Part shown: positions 1 to 9,865 of the stretch, one piece after another
How the letters are laid out: every line of letters begins with the position of its first letter
Numbering within the stretch: position 1 is the first letter of the stretch
Translations under genes and position numbers: made by a program
The notes under the pieces: model-generated
Seen by the model: the letters and a program-made list of their open reading frames with translations, nothing else
What the model was told of the DNA's origin: nothing
The model's database searches: none
Source of the DNA: Pseudomonas cichorii
Lineage (GTDB): Bacteria; Pseudomonadota; Gammaproteobacteria; Pseudomonadales; Pseudomonadaceae
NCBI RefSeq assembly: GCF_015471405.1
Contig: NZ_BLVZ01000001.1
Span: forward strand, 372,001 to 436,000
Direction: 5' to 3'
Length of the DNA: 64,000 nt

Positions 1-314
1 AGCTCAAGCACCCGGTCGCATTCGAGAACGCAGACTTCTTCAGCCTGTACGAGCGGGCCAAGGAATCCCTGGCTCCGGACATGGTAGCAAGCGAGGAACT
101 GGAGCTGCGCCCGGGCGAGACCGTCGAGCTCAAGCTCAGCGTGGGAGAGGGTAGCCGCTACGTCGGTGTTCTCGCCGCCTATCGTGACCTGCCGGAAACC
201 AGATGGCGCTACACGCTGCAAGTGACCCCGCTGGCCCTCACCAACGCCGAACTGACCCTCGATCAGAACGGTATTCGCAGCCCCAATGAATCCCTCGCCA
301 AGGCAGTTGACTGA
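1..314 (+). CDS. tssJ: TssJ, T6SS outer-membrane lipoprotein (5' end missing)
   Basis: The reading frame is open from base 3 (first residues LKHPVAFENADFF) to the stop at 312-314, so only about the last 103 residues are present and the signal peptide and lipobox lie outside the window. The segment ending GVLAAYRDLPETRWR is characteristic of TssJ. TssJ anchors the membrane complex in the outer membrane and contacts the periplasmic part of TssM. It sits directly before tssK with a 2-base gap, the usual tssJ-tssK-tssL-tssM order. Confidence 0.9.
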   Translation, partial: LKHPVAFENADFFSLYERAKESLAPDMVASEELELRPGETVELKLSVGEGSRYVGVLAAYRDLPETRWRYTLQVTPLALTNAELTLDQNGIRSPNESLAKAVD

Positions 315-316
315 CC

Positions 317-1648
317 ATGAACTCTCATAAAGTCATTTGGCAGGAAGGCATGCTGTTGCGTCCGCAGCACTTCCAGCACAACGATCGTTACTACGATCAT
401 CAGATGAAGACCCGAACCCAGTTGCTGGGTAGTTACACCTGGGGCTTTCTCAACCTGGATATCGACTTGCAGTTCCTGAACATGGGCAAGCTGGTGGTTA
501 GCCAGGCCTCTGGTGTTCTGCCGGACGGCAGCCTGTTCGAGCTGGGCGGCAACACTGAACCGCTGGCTCTCGACGTGCCGCCCAATACCGGTAACACGCC
601 GATCTATCTGGCGCTGCCGCTGGTTACCGGCAACCACATCGAGGCGCGCCGTCCGGAGCAGTCCGACGTCCTGGCGCGTTATACCGCGTACGATGCGGAA
701 GTGGCCGACTCCAATGCCGGAGACGACTCCTCAAGCCAGGTCAGTTGTGGTCGTCCCGACTTCAAACTGTTGCTCGGCGAGCAGCAGAGCGATCAGGCGT
801 ACGTGAAGCTGAAGATCTGCGAAGTGCTCGACACCACGCCGGACGGCGTCATCAGCCTCGACCCGGACTTTGTACCGACCTACATCCAGGCGCACGCTTC
901 CAGCTACTTGCTGTCGTGCCTCAAGGAAGTCATCAGCATGCTCAGCCACCGGGGCGACACCATCGCCGACCGGATCCGTTCTAACGGCAAGGTGGGCGGC
1001 GCGGAAGTCGGCGATTTCATGATGCTGCAACTGATCAACCGCACCGAACTGCTGCTGCGTCATTACCTCGGCCTGGAGCAGGTACACCCGGAAGAACTGT
1101 ACCGCACGCTGCTGACCATGCTCGGCGATCTGGCGACTTTTTCCAGCGACAGCAAACGCCCGCGTCTGGACAGCCGTTATCAGCACAGCGATCAGGGCGC
1201 GAGCTTCCGCAAACTGATGGAAGCGATCCGTCAGGTGTTGTCGATGGTGCTGGAACAGCACGCCATCGAGTTGATCCTGCAAGCGCGTCAGTACGGCATC
1301 ATCGTATCCCCGCTGCACGACCACACATTGCTGGGATCGGCCTCGTTCGTACTGGCAGCCAGTGCCAACTGCGACTCCGAAGAGCTGCGTCACCGCTTGC
1401 CGGCACACCTCAAGGTCGGCCCGGTGGAGCGTATCCGCCAACTGGTCAACCTGCACCTGCCAGGCATCAAGGTCAAACCCTTGCCGGTGGCCCCGCGGCA
1501 GATCGCGTTCCACTCCAACAAAACCTATTTCATCCTTGAACTCAGTTCCGAAGACCTGGCGCAACTTGAACGCTCCGGCGGCTTTGCGTTCCACGTATCC
1601 GGCGAATTCGCCGAGCTTGAACTGAAATTCTGGGCCATAAGGAACTGA
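317..1648 (+). CDS. tssK: TssK, T6SS baseplate subunit
   Basis: The 443-residue protein begins with the family hallmark VIWQEGMLLRPQHFQ. TssK is the trimeric cytoplasmic baseplate adaptor that links the TssFGE wedge to the TssL/TssM membrane complex. Its length matches the family (about 445 aa). The ATG follows the tssJ stop by two bases and tssL starts five bases after the stop, so the genes are almost certainly one operon. No defect is visible. Confidence 0.96.
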   Translation: MNSHKVIWQEGMLLRPQHFQHNDRYYDHQMKTRTQLLGSYTWGFLNLDIDLQFLNMGKLVVSQASGVLPDGSLFELGGNTEPLALDVPPNTGNTPIYLALPLVTGNHIEARRPEQSDVLARYTAYDAEVADSNAGDDSSSQVSCGRPDFKLLLGEQQSDQAYVKLKICEVLDTTPDGVISLDPDFVPTYIQAHASSYLLSCLKEVISMLSHRGDTIADRIRSNGKVGGAEVGDFMMLQLINRTELLLRHYLGLEQVHPEELYRTLLTMLGDLATFSSDSKRPRLDSRYQHSDQGASFRKLMEAIRQVLSMVLEQHAIELILQARQYGIIVSPLHDHTLLGSASFVLAASANCDSEELRHRLPAHLKVGPVERIRQLVNLHLPGIKVKPLPVAPRQIAFHSNKTYFILELSSEDLAQLERSGGFAFHVSGEFAELELKFWAIRN

Positions 1649-1653
1649 TCGAC

Positions 1654-2529
1654 ATGATCAAGGACACGGAATACAACCAGGACGACAAGACCGTCCTGCT
1701 CGACCGTCAGGGCCAGGGCCCTGCATCGAGCCCGCTGACTGACTTCGCTGCGCCGCCACGTTTTGAACAACTGGAAGAGCGCATGATCTATGCCGCACGC
1801 CTGCGCCCGGCCGAAGCATTCAATATCAGCCTCAACTCACTGGTGGCGGCGGGTTCCGAGCTGCTGTCCGAAGTGGTGCGGCTCAAGCACAGCGATACAC
1901 GTGAAGACCTGTATGCGCTCAACGAGCGACTGACTGCCGGTCTGAAACTGTTTGAAGTGCGCGCTCTGCACAACGGCGCCGAAAGCAGCCAGGTGATGGC
2001 GGCCCGTTACGTGCTGTGTACCGTGGTAGACGAAGCGGTTGTGACCACGCCCTGGGGCAACGAAAGCGAATGGTCGCAGATGAGCCTGCTCAGCAGCTTC
2101 CACAACGAGACCTTCGGTGGCGAGAAGTTTTTCCAGTTGCTGGATCGACTCTCGAAAAACCCGGTCAAGCACCTGCCGATGCTGGAGTTGATGTACCTGT
2201 GCCTGTCCCTGGGTTTTGAGGGCAAGTACCGGGTGCAAGCACGCGGCATGCTCGAACTCGAAGGCATCCGCGACGCTTTGTATCGCCAGATCCGTCAATT
2301 GCGCGGTGACGTGCCACGTGAACTGTCGCCCCACTGGGAAGGCCTGAACGATCAGCGCCGCAGCCTGGTGCGTATCGTGCCGGTGTGGATGGTGGTGCTG
2401 TTTACTTTCGTCTGTCTGGTCGTGATGTATTCCGGCTTCGCCTGGGTATTGAGCGAACAACGCGACACCGTTCTGCAACCTTATCAGCCGTTTGAACAGA
2501 CCGCGGTCCAACCGCAGTCGCAGCCGTAA
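1654..2529 (+). CDS. tssL: TssL (DotU/IcmH-like) T6SS inner-membrane protein
   Basis: The 291-residue protein has a cytoplasmic DotU domain (residues about 45-240; motifs RPAEAFNISLNSL and TVVDEAV) and a single C-terminal membrane segment at about 245-268 (VPVWMVVLFTFVCLVVMYSG). It ends shortly after that helix, so it lacks the OmpA-like peptidoglycan-binding extension found on some TssL proteins. TssL binds TssK and TssM in the inner membrane. The ATG at 1654 fits the family start and lies 5 bases past the tssK stop. Confidence 0.95.
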   Translation: MIKDTEYNQDDKTVLLDRQGQGPASSPLTDFAAPPRFEQLEERMIYAARLRPAEAFNISLNSLVAAGSELLSEVVRLKHSDTREDLYALNERLTAGLKLFEVRALHNGAESSQVMAARYVLCTVVDEAVVTTPWGNESEWSQMSLLSSFHNETFGGEKFFQLLDRLSKNPVKHLPMLELMYLCLSLGFEGKYRVQARGMLELEGIRDALYRQIRQLRGDVPRELSPHWEGLNDQRRSLVRIVPVWMVVLFTFVCLVVMYSGFAWVLSEQRDTVLQPYQPFEQTAVQPQSQP

Positions 2530-2542
2530 TCAGGGACGTGTG

Positions 2543-5500
2543 ATGAAGAATTTTTTCAAGAAGGTCGGCGCATTCCTGCGCAAGACATGGGTCTGGACGC
2601 TGCTGCTGGTGCTGTTTGTTGCATTATTGGTGTGGTTCGTCGGGCCGTTGCTGGCCGTGAATGACTACAAGTTCTGGGAAGGCTCGACTTCTCGCTTGCT
2701 GACCATCAGTGTGCTGTTCCTGATCTGGGGCCTGACCATGGTCTTCGTCAGCTGGCGCGCCGGTATTCGCAAGAAAGCCGTGGAAGAAAGCGAAGACGGC
2801 CAGGACCGTCTCCGCCGTGAAGAACAGATCGACGAAGAACAGAAAGAACTGAAGGCGCGCTTCAAGGACGCATTGAAAACCCTGAAGACTTCGAGCCTGT
2901 ATCGCGGCCGCAGCGAACGCTGGCGCAGTGATCTGCCGTGGTACCTGCTGATTGGTCCACAGAGCAGTGGCAAAACCAGCCTGCTGGACTTTTCGGGCCT
3001 TGAGTTTCCGATCAACAAGATCGAACGCAAACTGACCCGCGACACCCTTGGCACCCGTCACTGCGACTGGTACTTCGCCGATCATGGCGTGCTGATCGAC
3101 ACCGCTGGCCGTTACCTGACCCAGCCAGACGTCGAGGTCGACGGCAGTGCCTGGAGCACATTGCTGGACCTGCTGCGCAAACGTCGCCGTAATCGTCCGC
3201 TCAATGGTGTGTTGGTGACCATTCCGGTGGAAACCCTGCTTCAGGGCAGCGAACAGCAGCTCGAAACCCTGGCCCGCCAGGTGCGTGCGCGCCTGCAGGA
3301 CGTGCATCAGAAACTGCATGTCGACGTGCCGGTTTATCTGGTCTTGAGCAAGGCGGACAGCCTGCTGGGCTTTGACGAGTTCTTTGACCAGCTTACCCGC
3401 GAAGAAAGCGATCAGGTTCTCGGCACCAGCTTCCGCAAAGATCAGATCGGCACCGATGTGGCTGTGCTGCGCAACGAGTTTGAAGAGCTGCTGCGTCGCC
3501 TCAACAGTCAGGTGATCATGCGCATGCACCAGGAGCGTGATACCCAGCGCCGTGGCCGCATCCTCGACTTCCCGCATCAACTGGGGCAGATCGGCGAGCG
3601 CCTGTGCCTGTTCGTTGACATGGCATTCACTGGCAACCGCTACCAGCGTGCCAGCCAGTTGCGCGGTTTTTACCTGACCAGCGCGCCGCACCTGACTACG
3701 GAAATGGACGCTACCACAGCGGGTATCGGAGCCAACCTTGGCCTGAACGCCGGCATACTGCCGACCCTGCGCAGTGGTCGTTCGCGCTTCATTCACCATT
3801 TGCTCAGCCGGGTGATTTTCCCTGAAGCCGATCTTGCGGGTCTGGACAAGCGTGAGCGCAGCCGCATTCATTGGGGCCAGCGTGCGCTTTACGTGGGCGC
3901 TCTGGCAGCACTGGCACTCTTCGGTGTGCTTTGGGCTGGCGGTTTCTCTGCCAACTACGAGCGTCTGGAAAACCTGCGCAATCTGGCGCAGACCTGGACT
4001 CAACAGCGTTCGGCTCTGACGACCCGCGATGACTCCATGGCGGCGCTCAAGAGCCTCGATACCAGCTACGCGGCGACGCAGGTCTTCCCGCAAAAAGGCG
4101 ACGTGGGTTACCACGAGCGTGTTGGCTTGTATCAGGGTGAAGAGGTCAATCCGGTCGTCAAGGCGGCTTACGAGCGTCAGCTTGAGGAACAACTGCTGCC
4201 ACGGGTCGCAACCCTGCTGGAAGGGCAGGTTCGTGCCAATACCAAGGACCGTGATCGCCTGCTCAACAGCCTGCGTGCGTACCTGATGCTGAACATGAAG
4301 GATCGCCGCGACGAACAGTGGCTCAAGGATTGGGTCGCAGCCGAATGGTCCCAGCGTTACAGCGGTAACACCGCAGTGCAGAACGGTCTGAACAGCCACT
4401 TCGAGCGCTTGCTCAAGCAGCCGTTCATCTATCCGCTTAACGACCAACTGGTTGCTCAGGCGCGTCAGATCCTGCGCAGCGAGTCTCTGGCCAACGTGGT
4501 CTACCGGATGCTGCGCGAGCAGGCCCGCAACTTGCCGGAATACCGTCTGGACCAGCACCTCGGCCCACAGGGCTCGCTGTTTGTTGGCACCGACTATGTG
4601 ATCCCCGGGTTCTACACCCAGCAGGGCTACCAACAGTACTTCTCGGTGCAGGGCTCGATGCTGGTCACCGATATCCTGCGCGACAACTGGGTACTGGGTG
4701 AAGGCACAGGCCTGAGCAGCATGGACTTGCGCCGCCTGATGGTTGAACTGGAGCAATTGTATTTCCGCGACTACGCCAACTATTGGGGCGAAGCGGTCGG
4801 TCAGGTTCAGTTGCCGGCGATCAACGATTTTGGCGAGGGTGCCGAACAACTGGCAGGCCTGACTTCGGCCAATTCGCCAATCCTCCAGATGCTGGTGGAA
4901 GTACGCGAAAACACCCGGTTCCCGGTGGTCGCGGAAACGGCGGAAGAAGCCTCCGATGCAGCAGCTCAACTGGCAGAAAAGGGTGGGAAACTCGGCCAGG
5001 TAGCGGCCGCAGCGGCCGGCAAGGCATCTGATGCCCTGGCGAAAAAACTGCCGGACACTGCACGCAAATCCCTGCAAAGCCGCTTCGAGCCACTGCACCG
5101 CTTGCTGGATGACAACAACGGCCCGACCGCTGACCTGACGCCAGCCCTGTCGGCGCTCAACGAACTGCAAATGCAGATGGCCAGTCTGGCGCGCTCCAGC
5201 TCGCCAGATCAGGCCGCATTTGAACTGGCCAAGACCCGCATGGGTGGCCAGCGCGATGCGCTGAGCAACCTGCGCACGGCATCCAACCGCCTGCCACGTC
5301 CGGTAGGCGTGTGGTTCAACGTGTTGGCTGAAGACACCTGGCGTCTGGTACTGCGTGATTCCTATCAATACCTGAACCAGCGCTATCAGAATGAGCTGTA
5401 CAGCTTCTACGGCAAAGCAATCAACCAGCGTTATCCGTTCAACGCCCACAGCGCCAGCGACGTGGCGATCAGTGACTTCCGTGAGTTCTTCAAGGCTCAG

Positions 5501-6070
5501 GGCATTGCCGATCGTTTCTTCGACAGCTACATGCGTCCGTTCGTCAGTGGTGATCCGGGTAACTACCGCATGCGCACTGTCGATGGCTACAGCCTGCCGG
5601 TCTCCAAGGTCTACCTCGACCAGATGGCCTCTGCACTGGTCATCCGTCAGAGCTTCTTCGCTGACAACCCGGCCGAGCCGCAAGTGCAGTTCAAGCTGGA
5701 GCCTTACACCCTGGACCCGGCGGTCAGCCGTTCGGAGTTCAAACTGGGTAACAAGACCATCGAATACCGCCACGGCCCGATCGTGCCGGTAGCGTTCAAG
5801 TGGCCAACCGATGCTGAAGACGGTCGTACCAGTCTGGTACTCGACAGAATGGTCGGCCGCCCGCTGGGTATCGAGAAGAACACTGGCCCATGGTCGCTGT
5901 TCCGTCTGTTCGACCTGATGCAGACCGAATACCTGACCGGGCGCGATGTGTTGGTGCTCAAGGCTGACGTGGGTGGCCTGCGCGCCAACTACTTGCTGAC
6001 CAGCCAGCGTACGCCGAACCCGTTCGACATGGGTGTACTGCGCACCTTCCGTATGCCGGTGCAGCTCTGA
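2543..6070 (+). CDS. tssM: TssM (IcmF) T6SS membrane-complex ATPase-like protein
   Basis: TssM is the large inner-membrane subunit that spans the periplasm to TssJ. I chose the ATG at 2543 (MKNFFKKVGAF) because the frame upstream, back to 2492, lies inside tssL and adds a non-family stretch. The protein has 1175 residues, with two N-terminal membrane helices (about 15-36 and 47-67), a cytoplasmic NTPase-like domain with an intact Walker A (GPQSSGKT, about 137-144), a third helix near 450 and a long periplasmic IcmF/DUF1215 region. Many TssM proteins have a degenerate P-loop; this one looks complete. The stop overlaps the start of the phosphatase gene by one base (TGATG). Confidence 0.95.
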   Translation: MKNFFKKVGAFLRKTWVWTLLLVLFVALLVWFVGPLLAVNDYKFWEGSTSRLLTISVLFLIWGLTMVFVSWRAGIRKKAVEESEDGQDRLRREEQIDEEQKELKARFKDALKTLKTSSLYRGRSERWRSDLPWYLLIGPQSSGKTSLLDFSGLEFPINKIERKLTRDTLGTRHCDWYFADHGVLIDTAGRYLTQPDVEVDGSAWSTLLDLLRKRRRNRPLNGVLVTIPVETLLQGSEQQLETLARQVRARLQDVHQKLHVDVPVYLVLSKADSLLGFDEFFDQLTREESDQVLGTSFRKDQIGTDVAVLRNEFEELLRRLNSQVIMRMHQERDTQRRGRILDFPHQLGQIGERLCLFVDMAFTGNRYQRASQLRGFYLTSAPHLTTEMDATTAGIGANLGLNAGILPTLRSGRSRFIHHLLSRVIFPEADLAGLDKRERSRIHWGQRALYVGALAALALFGVLWAGGFSANYERLENLRNLAQTWTQQRSALTTRDDSMAALKSLDTSYAATQVFPQKGDVGYHERVGLYQGEEVNPVVKAAYERQLEEQLLPRVATLLEGQVRANTKDRDRLLNSLRAYLMLNMKDRRDEQWLKDWVAAEWSQRYSGNTAVQNGLNSHFERLLKQPFIYPLNDQLVAQARQILRSESLANVVYRMLREQARNLPEYRLDQHLGPQGSLFVGTDYVIPGFYTQQGYQQYFSVQGSMLVTDILRDNWVLGEGTGLSSMDLRRLMVELEQLYFRDYANYWGEAVGQVQLPAINDFGEGAEQLAGLTSANSPILQMLVEVRENTRFPVVAETAEEASDAAAQLAEKGGKLGQVAAAAAGKASDALAKKLPDTARKSLQSRFEPLHRLLDDNNGPTADLTPALSALNELQMQMASLARSSSPDQAAFELAKTRMGGQRDALSNLRTASNRLPRPVGVWFNVLAEDTWRLVLRDSYQYLNQRYQNELYSFYGKAINQRYPFNAHSASDVAISDFREFFKAQGIADRFFDSYMRPFVSGDPGNYRMRTVDGYSLPVSKVYLDQMASALVIRQSFFADNPAEPQVQFKLEPYTLDPAVSRSEFKLGNKTIEYRHGPIVPVAFKWPTDAEDGRTSLVLDRMVGRPLGIEKNTGPWSLFRLFDLMQTEYLTGRDVLVLKADVGGLRANYLLTSQRTPNPFDMGVLRTFRMPVQL

Positions 6071-6798
6071 TGCTGGTAGCCAGCCCATGGCGCAGTGCTG
6101 CGCGCACCGATGCCGGCAAGGTTCGGGCGCGCAACGAAGATGCTTTCCTGGACTCCCCACAGCATGGGCTGTGGGTGGTCGCGGACGGCATGGGCGGTCA
6201 TCAGGGTGGCGATATAGCCAGCCAGTTGATCGTCGCCAGCCTGGCAGAATTGCCGGTGCAGAATGATTTCAACGAACGACTCAAGGGCATTCGCCAGTGC
6301 CTGCACTGGCTCAACCGCCGTTTGGGGCAAGAGTTGACTGTCACCGCCGGACACCACGACAGCATCATGGGCAGCACCGTGGTGGCGTTGCTGGTGGAAG
6401 GTAATCGTGCAGCCTGCATCTGGGCGGGCGATAGCCGCTGCTATCTGTGGCGCGGTCAACGTTTGTATCAGCTGTCCAGGGACCATTCACTGCAACAACA
6501 ACTGATCGACGAGCAGAAAATGAGCGTTGAACAGGCCAGGGCCTATCCCGGCGCACATGCTTTGACCCGTGCGGTCGGGGCTGCCGAGCAGTTGACTCTG
6601 GATGTGCTGGAGCTTGAGGTATATCCCGGCGATACCTTTCTGCTTTGCAGCGATGGCTTGTATCAAGGGCTCAGCAGTGATGCACTCGGCAATGCCTTGA
6701 GCCTGACTGCGCCACAGATTGCGCTGGAGCGCCTGTTCGATGGTGCCCTGCGTGGTTCGGCACGGGACAACCTGACGGCCGTGGTAATCCGCCAATGA
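6070..6798 (+). CDS. PP2C-family Ser/Thr phosphatase of the T6SS (Stp1/PppA type)
   Basis: The 242-residue protein has the PP2C metal-binding pattern: RARNEDAFLD near the N terminus, VADGMGGHQGG (about 37-47), CSDGLYQ (about 194) and ARDNLTAV near the end. Phosphatases of this type reverse threonine phosphorylation that regulates T6SS assembly. Its gene overlaps tssM by one base and the kinase gene by four (ATGA), so the phosphatase and kinase are translationally coupled. The order tssM-stp-stk resembles the HSI-II (H2) locus of P. aeruginosa; no forkhead-domain target gene lies in this window. Confidence 0.93.
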   Translation: MLVASPWRSAARTDAGKVRARNEDAFLDSPQHGLWVVADGMGGHQGGDIASQLIVASLAELPVQNDFNERLKGIRQCLHWLNRRLGQELTVTAGHHDSIMGSTVVALLVEGNRAACIWAGDSRCYLWRGQRLYQLSRDHSLQQQLIDEQKMSVEQARAYPGAHALTRAVGAAEQLTLDVLELEVYPGDTFLLCSDGLYQGLSSDALGNALSLTAPQIALERLFDGALRGSARDNLTAVVIRQ

Positions 6799-7802
6799 CT
6801 GAACTCATGCGCCCGATCGATGACTTGCTGGTGAGCGAGGAGCAGGACAGCAATCTGACCTACTTTGCCTTCGCCCAGTCGCACAAGGCAGAAGCTGCGC
6901 CGGCGCCGACCCGTGCCAGCATCTCGGAGATGCCCGATCTGCTGGCAGGTCGTTACCGTATCGAGCGTTTGCTCGGTGCCGGTGGCATGGGCCTGGTCTA
7001 CCGCGCACGGGATTTGCTGAGCGAGCAGTTCGGCGATCCCGATCCTTATATAGCGCTGAAAGTCCTCAGCGAAGAATTCGCCGAGTCGCCGGATGCCAGC
7101 GCCTTGCTTTACAGCGAGTACGCCCTGACCCGACGCTTGCGCCACGACAACGTACTGCGCCTGCATAACTTTGAAGTGGACACTGACTGTCAGCGGGCCT
7201 TCATCACCATGGAACTCATGCGTGGGCTGACCCTAGACAAATTACTCTGCGAGCGGCCTCTGGGCCTGCCGTGGAAAGAATTACGCGACATCACGCTGCC
7301 GCTGCTCGACGCATTGGCCTATTCCCATGCTCACGGCGTGCTGCATGGTGATATGAAACCGAGCAATGTCATGGTCAGCGAAGAGGGCGTACGCCTGTTC
7401 GACTTTGGCCTTGGCCAAGCAGAGGAGGGTATCCTTCCCGGCCTGCCGCACCTGAGCCGCGAGCGCTTCCATGCCTGGACCCCAGGCTACGCTGCCCCGG
7501 AATTGCTCGAAGGCCAGCCACTGTCAGCCCGTGCCGATGTTTATGGTGTGGCCTGTGTGATCTTCGAGCTGGCGGGAGGCAAACACCCGTTTCGCCGTTT
7601 GCCCTCGACCCAGGCCCGTGACGAGCGTCTTGACCGGGGGCTGCAAGCACCAAAGAACCTGCCGAAACACTGCTGGCCAGCCTTGCGCTCAGCGCTGGCT
7701 TTCGATGTCGGAGATCGAACGATCACCGCCAGACAATTGCGTGACGCTTTCGCTGCCACCTCGTCCTGGAAGCAGCGCCTGATGCATTGGCGTAACGGAT
7801 GA
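6795..7802 (+). CDS. Ser/Thr protein kinase of the T6SS (Stk1/PpkA type)
   Basis: The 335-residue protein carries a full Hanks-type kinase domain from about residue 52: glycine loop GAGGMGLVYRA, lysine of IALKVL, catalytic loop HGDMKPSNV (HGD where most kinases have HRD) and metal-binding DFGLG. It has no membrane helix or periplasmic sensor, unlike the long PpkA of P. aeruginosa HSI-I, so it resembles the shorter Stk1 of HSI-II. It overlaps the phosphatase gene by four bases. It probably sets T6SS activity together with that phosphatase. Confidence 0.92.
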   Translation: MTELMRPIDDLLVSEEQDSNLTYFAFAQSHKAEAAPAPTRASISEMPDLLAGRYRIERLLGAGGMGLVYRARDLLSEQFGDPDPYIALKVLSEEFAESPDASALLYSEYALTRRLRHDNVLRLHNFEVDTDCQRAFITMELMRGLTLDKLLCERPLGLPWKELRDITLPLLDALAYSHAHGVLHGDMKPSNVMVSEEGVRLFDFGLGQAEEGILPGLPHLSRERFHAWTPGYAAPELLEGQPLSARADVYGVACVIFELAGGKHPFRRLPSTQARDERLDRGLQAPKNLPKHCWPALRSALAFDVGDRTITARQLRDAFAATSSWKQRLMHWRNG

Positions 7803-7823
7803 CTACCGAACAGGGAGCAAACA

Positions 7824-9860
7824 ATGTTCAACCCTTCTAACGAAACGCACTTCAGCCTGACCATCGAAGATTACGAAGGCGATCTGCAAGTGCTGTCGTT
7901 TACTGGTACCGAAGGCATCAGCCAGGCCTTTCGTTTCGACCTGGAACTTGTCAGCGAAAACCCTGATCTGGACCTGGAGAAACTCCTGCACAAGCAGGCA
8001 TTCCTGGCGCTCGATCCGCAAGGCAGTGGCATCCATGGCCAGATCTACCGCGCAGCCCAGGGCGATGCTGGCAAGCGCTTGACTCGTTACACCGTTTCTC
8101 TGGTACCGCAACTGCAATATCTGCATCACCGCACCAATCAGCGTATCTACCAGCAAATGTCAGCGCCGAAAATCATCGCGCTGATCCTGGAAGAGCACGG
8201 CATAAAGGGCAACGCCTACAGTTTCCAGCTCAGCCAGCCATGCCCGGACCGCGAGTATTGCGTGCAGTACGACGAAACCGACCTGCACTTTATCCAGCGT
8301 CTGTGCGAAGAGGAGGGTATTCATTACCACTTCCAGCACAGCAAACAGGCTCATCTGCTGGTATTCGGTGACGACCAGACCGTATTCCCCAAGCTTGGCC
8401 AGCCTACCGCCTATGTTCAAGGCAGCGGCATGGTTGCTGACGAGCCGGTGATCAAGGGCTTCAAACTGCGTCTGGAAACCCGCACCAGTCGTGTTACCAG
8501 ACGTGACTACGATTTCGAGAAACCCGGCTTTCAACTCGAAGCCGCCTACAAGCCCTCCGAAGAAAGCACTGAGCCGGATCTGGAAGACTACGACTATCCA
8601 GGTCGTTTCCTGGACCGCGCACGGGGTAAATTCCTCAGTCAGCGCGCACTTGAACGTCATCGCACCGACTATCAGCAAGCCGAAGGCTGGGGCGACCAGA
8701 CAACCCTCACCAGCGGTCACTTCCTGGAAATCTCCGATCACCCTCGTACCGAGTGGAATGACCTGTGGCTGCTGACTGAGATCTTCCACGAAGGCAAACA
8801 GCCGCAAGTGTTGGAAGAGTCGGTAACCAGCGACACCACCGACAACAAGGATGATTTCCACCAGGGCTACCGCAACCGCTTTCTCGCGACCCCGTGGGCC
8901 GTGTTCTATCGCCCGGCGCTGGAACACCCCAAACCCCGCGTCCTTGGCACCCAGACCGCCATGGTCACCGGCCCCAAAGGTGAAGAAATCCACTGCGACC
9001 AGTACGGTCGGGTGAAAGTGCAATTCCACTGGGATCGAGAAGGCCAGGCTGACGACAAAACCAGCTGCTGGCTGCGTGTTTCAAGTGCATGGGCCGGTGA
9101 CCGCTATGGTGCCATCTCCATACCGCGCATTGGCATGGAAGTCCTCGTCACCTTTTTGGAAGGTGACCCCGACCAACCGTTGGTGAGCGGCTGCCTGTAT
9201 CACAAGGAAAATCAGGTTCCCTACGCGCTGCCTGCCAATAAAACCCGCACCGTCTTCAAGACTCTCAGTTCTCCGGGTGGTGGCGGATACAACGAGTTGC
9301 GCATCGAAGACAAGAAAGGCGCCGAACAGATCTACATCCATGCCCAGCGCAACTGGGATGAAAACATCGAGCATGACCAGAAAATTCGCGTCGGCAACGA
9401 ACGCCACGACACTGTAGAGAAGAATACCTACACCGAACTCAAGGCCGAAGAACACCGCACCACCCTGAGCGACCGCAAGGTGGAAGCACGGATGGACGAT
9501 CACCTGACCATCGGCCAGAACCAGCATGTGAAGCTCGGCACGGCGCAGTTGACCAGTGCAGGCCGAGAGATCCACCTCAAGGCTGGCGACAAGATCGTCA
9601 TCGAAGCCGGCACGGAGCTGACCGCGCTGGGAGGAGGGAGCTTTATCAAGCTCGATGGCGGCGGCATCACGGTGGTTGGGCCAGTGGTGAAGATCAATGC
9701 CGGCGGCTCGGCAGGCTCGGGCACCGGGATCGGAATCAAGCCGCCTGTGCTGCCGGGGGCGGCGGATAAGGACAAGGCGGGGAGTCTGATGGATCAGGCA
9801 TTGGTGAATGCGCCGCCTGAGAAGGTTAAGCCGAAAGCTTTTTTTGTGTTTTCTGAGTGA
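7824..9860 (+). CDS. vgrG: VgrG (TssI) T6SS spike protein
   Basis: The 678-residue protein has the gp27-like base (about 1-390), the gp5 OB fold with the typical GPKGEEIHCDQYGRVKVQF and RIGMEVLVTFLEGDPDQPLVSG segments (about 375-470), and a repetitive beta-helix needle to about 640. After that only a short glycine/proline-rich tail follows, so it has no fused toxin domain. It probably carries the large effector encoded at 10901. A strong ribosome binding site (AGGGAG) precedes the ATG, 21 bases after the kinase gene. Confidence 0.96.
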   Translation: MFNPSNETHFSLTIEDYEGDLQVLSFTGTEGISQAFRFDLELVSENPDLDLEKLLHKQAFLALDPQGSGIHGQIYRAAQGDAGKRLTRYTVSLVPQLQYLHHRTNQRIYQQMSAPKIIALILEEHGIKGNAYSFQLSQPCPDREYCVQYDETDLHFIQRLCEEEGIHYHFQHSKQAHLLVFGDDQTVFPKLGQPTAYVQGSGMVADEPVIKGFKLRLETRTSRVTRRDYDFEKPGFQLEAAYKPSEESTEPDLEDYDYPGRFLDRARGKFLSQRALERHRTDYQQAEGWGDQTTLTSGHFLEISDHPRTEWNDLWLLTEIFHEGKQPQVLEESVTSDTTDNKDDFHQGYRNRFLATPWAVFYRPALEHPKPRVLGTQTAMVTGPKGEEIHCDQYGRVKVQFHWDREGQADDKTSCWLRVSSAWAGDRYGAISIPRIGMEVLVTFLEGDPDQPLVSGCLYHKENQVPYALPANKTRTVFKTLSSPGGGGYNELRIEDKKGAEQIYIHAQRNWDENIEHDQKIRVGNERHDTVEKNTYTELKAEEHRTTLSDRKVEARMDDHLTIGQNQHVKLGTAQLTSAGREIHLKAGDKIVIEAGTELTALGGGSFIKLDGGGITVVGPVVKINAGGSAGSGTGIGIKPPVLPGAADKDKAGSLMDQALVNAPPEKVKPKAFFVFSE

Positions 9861-9865
9861 CTGAT

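Noticed and set aside
2624..6160. Very long open frame on the minus strand opposite tssM
   Set aside because: It is an antisense shadow of a high-GC gene; its translation is His/Gln/Arg-rich with no family pattern, while the plus frame is clearly TssM.
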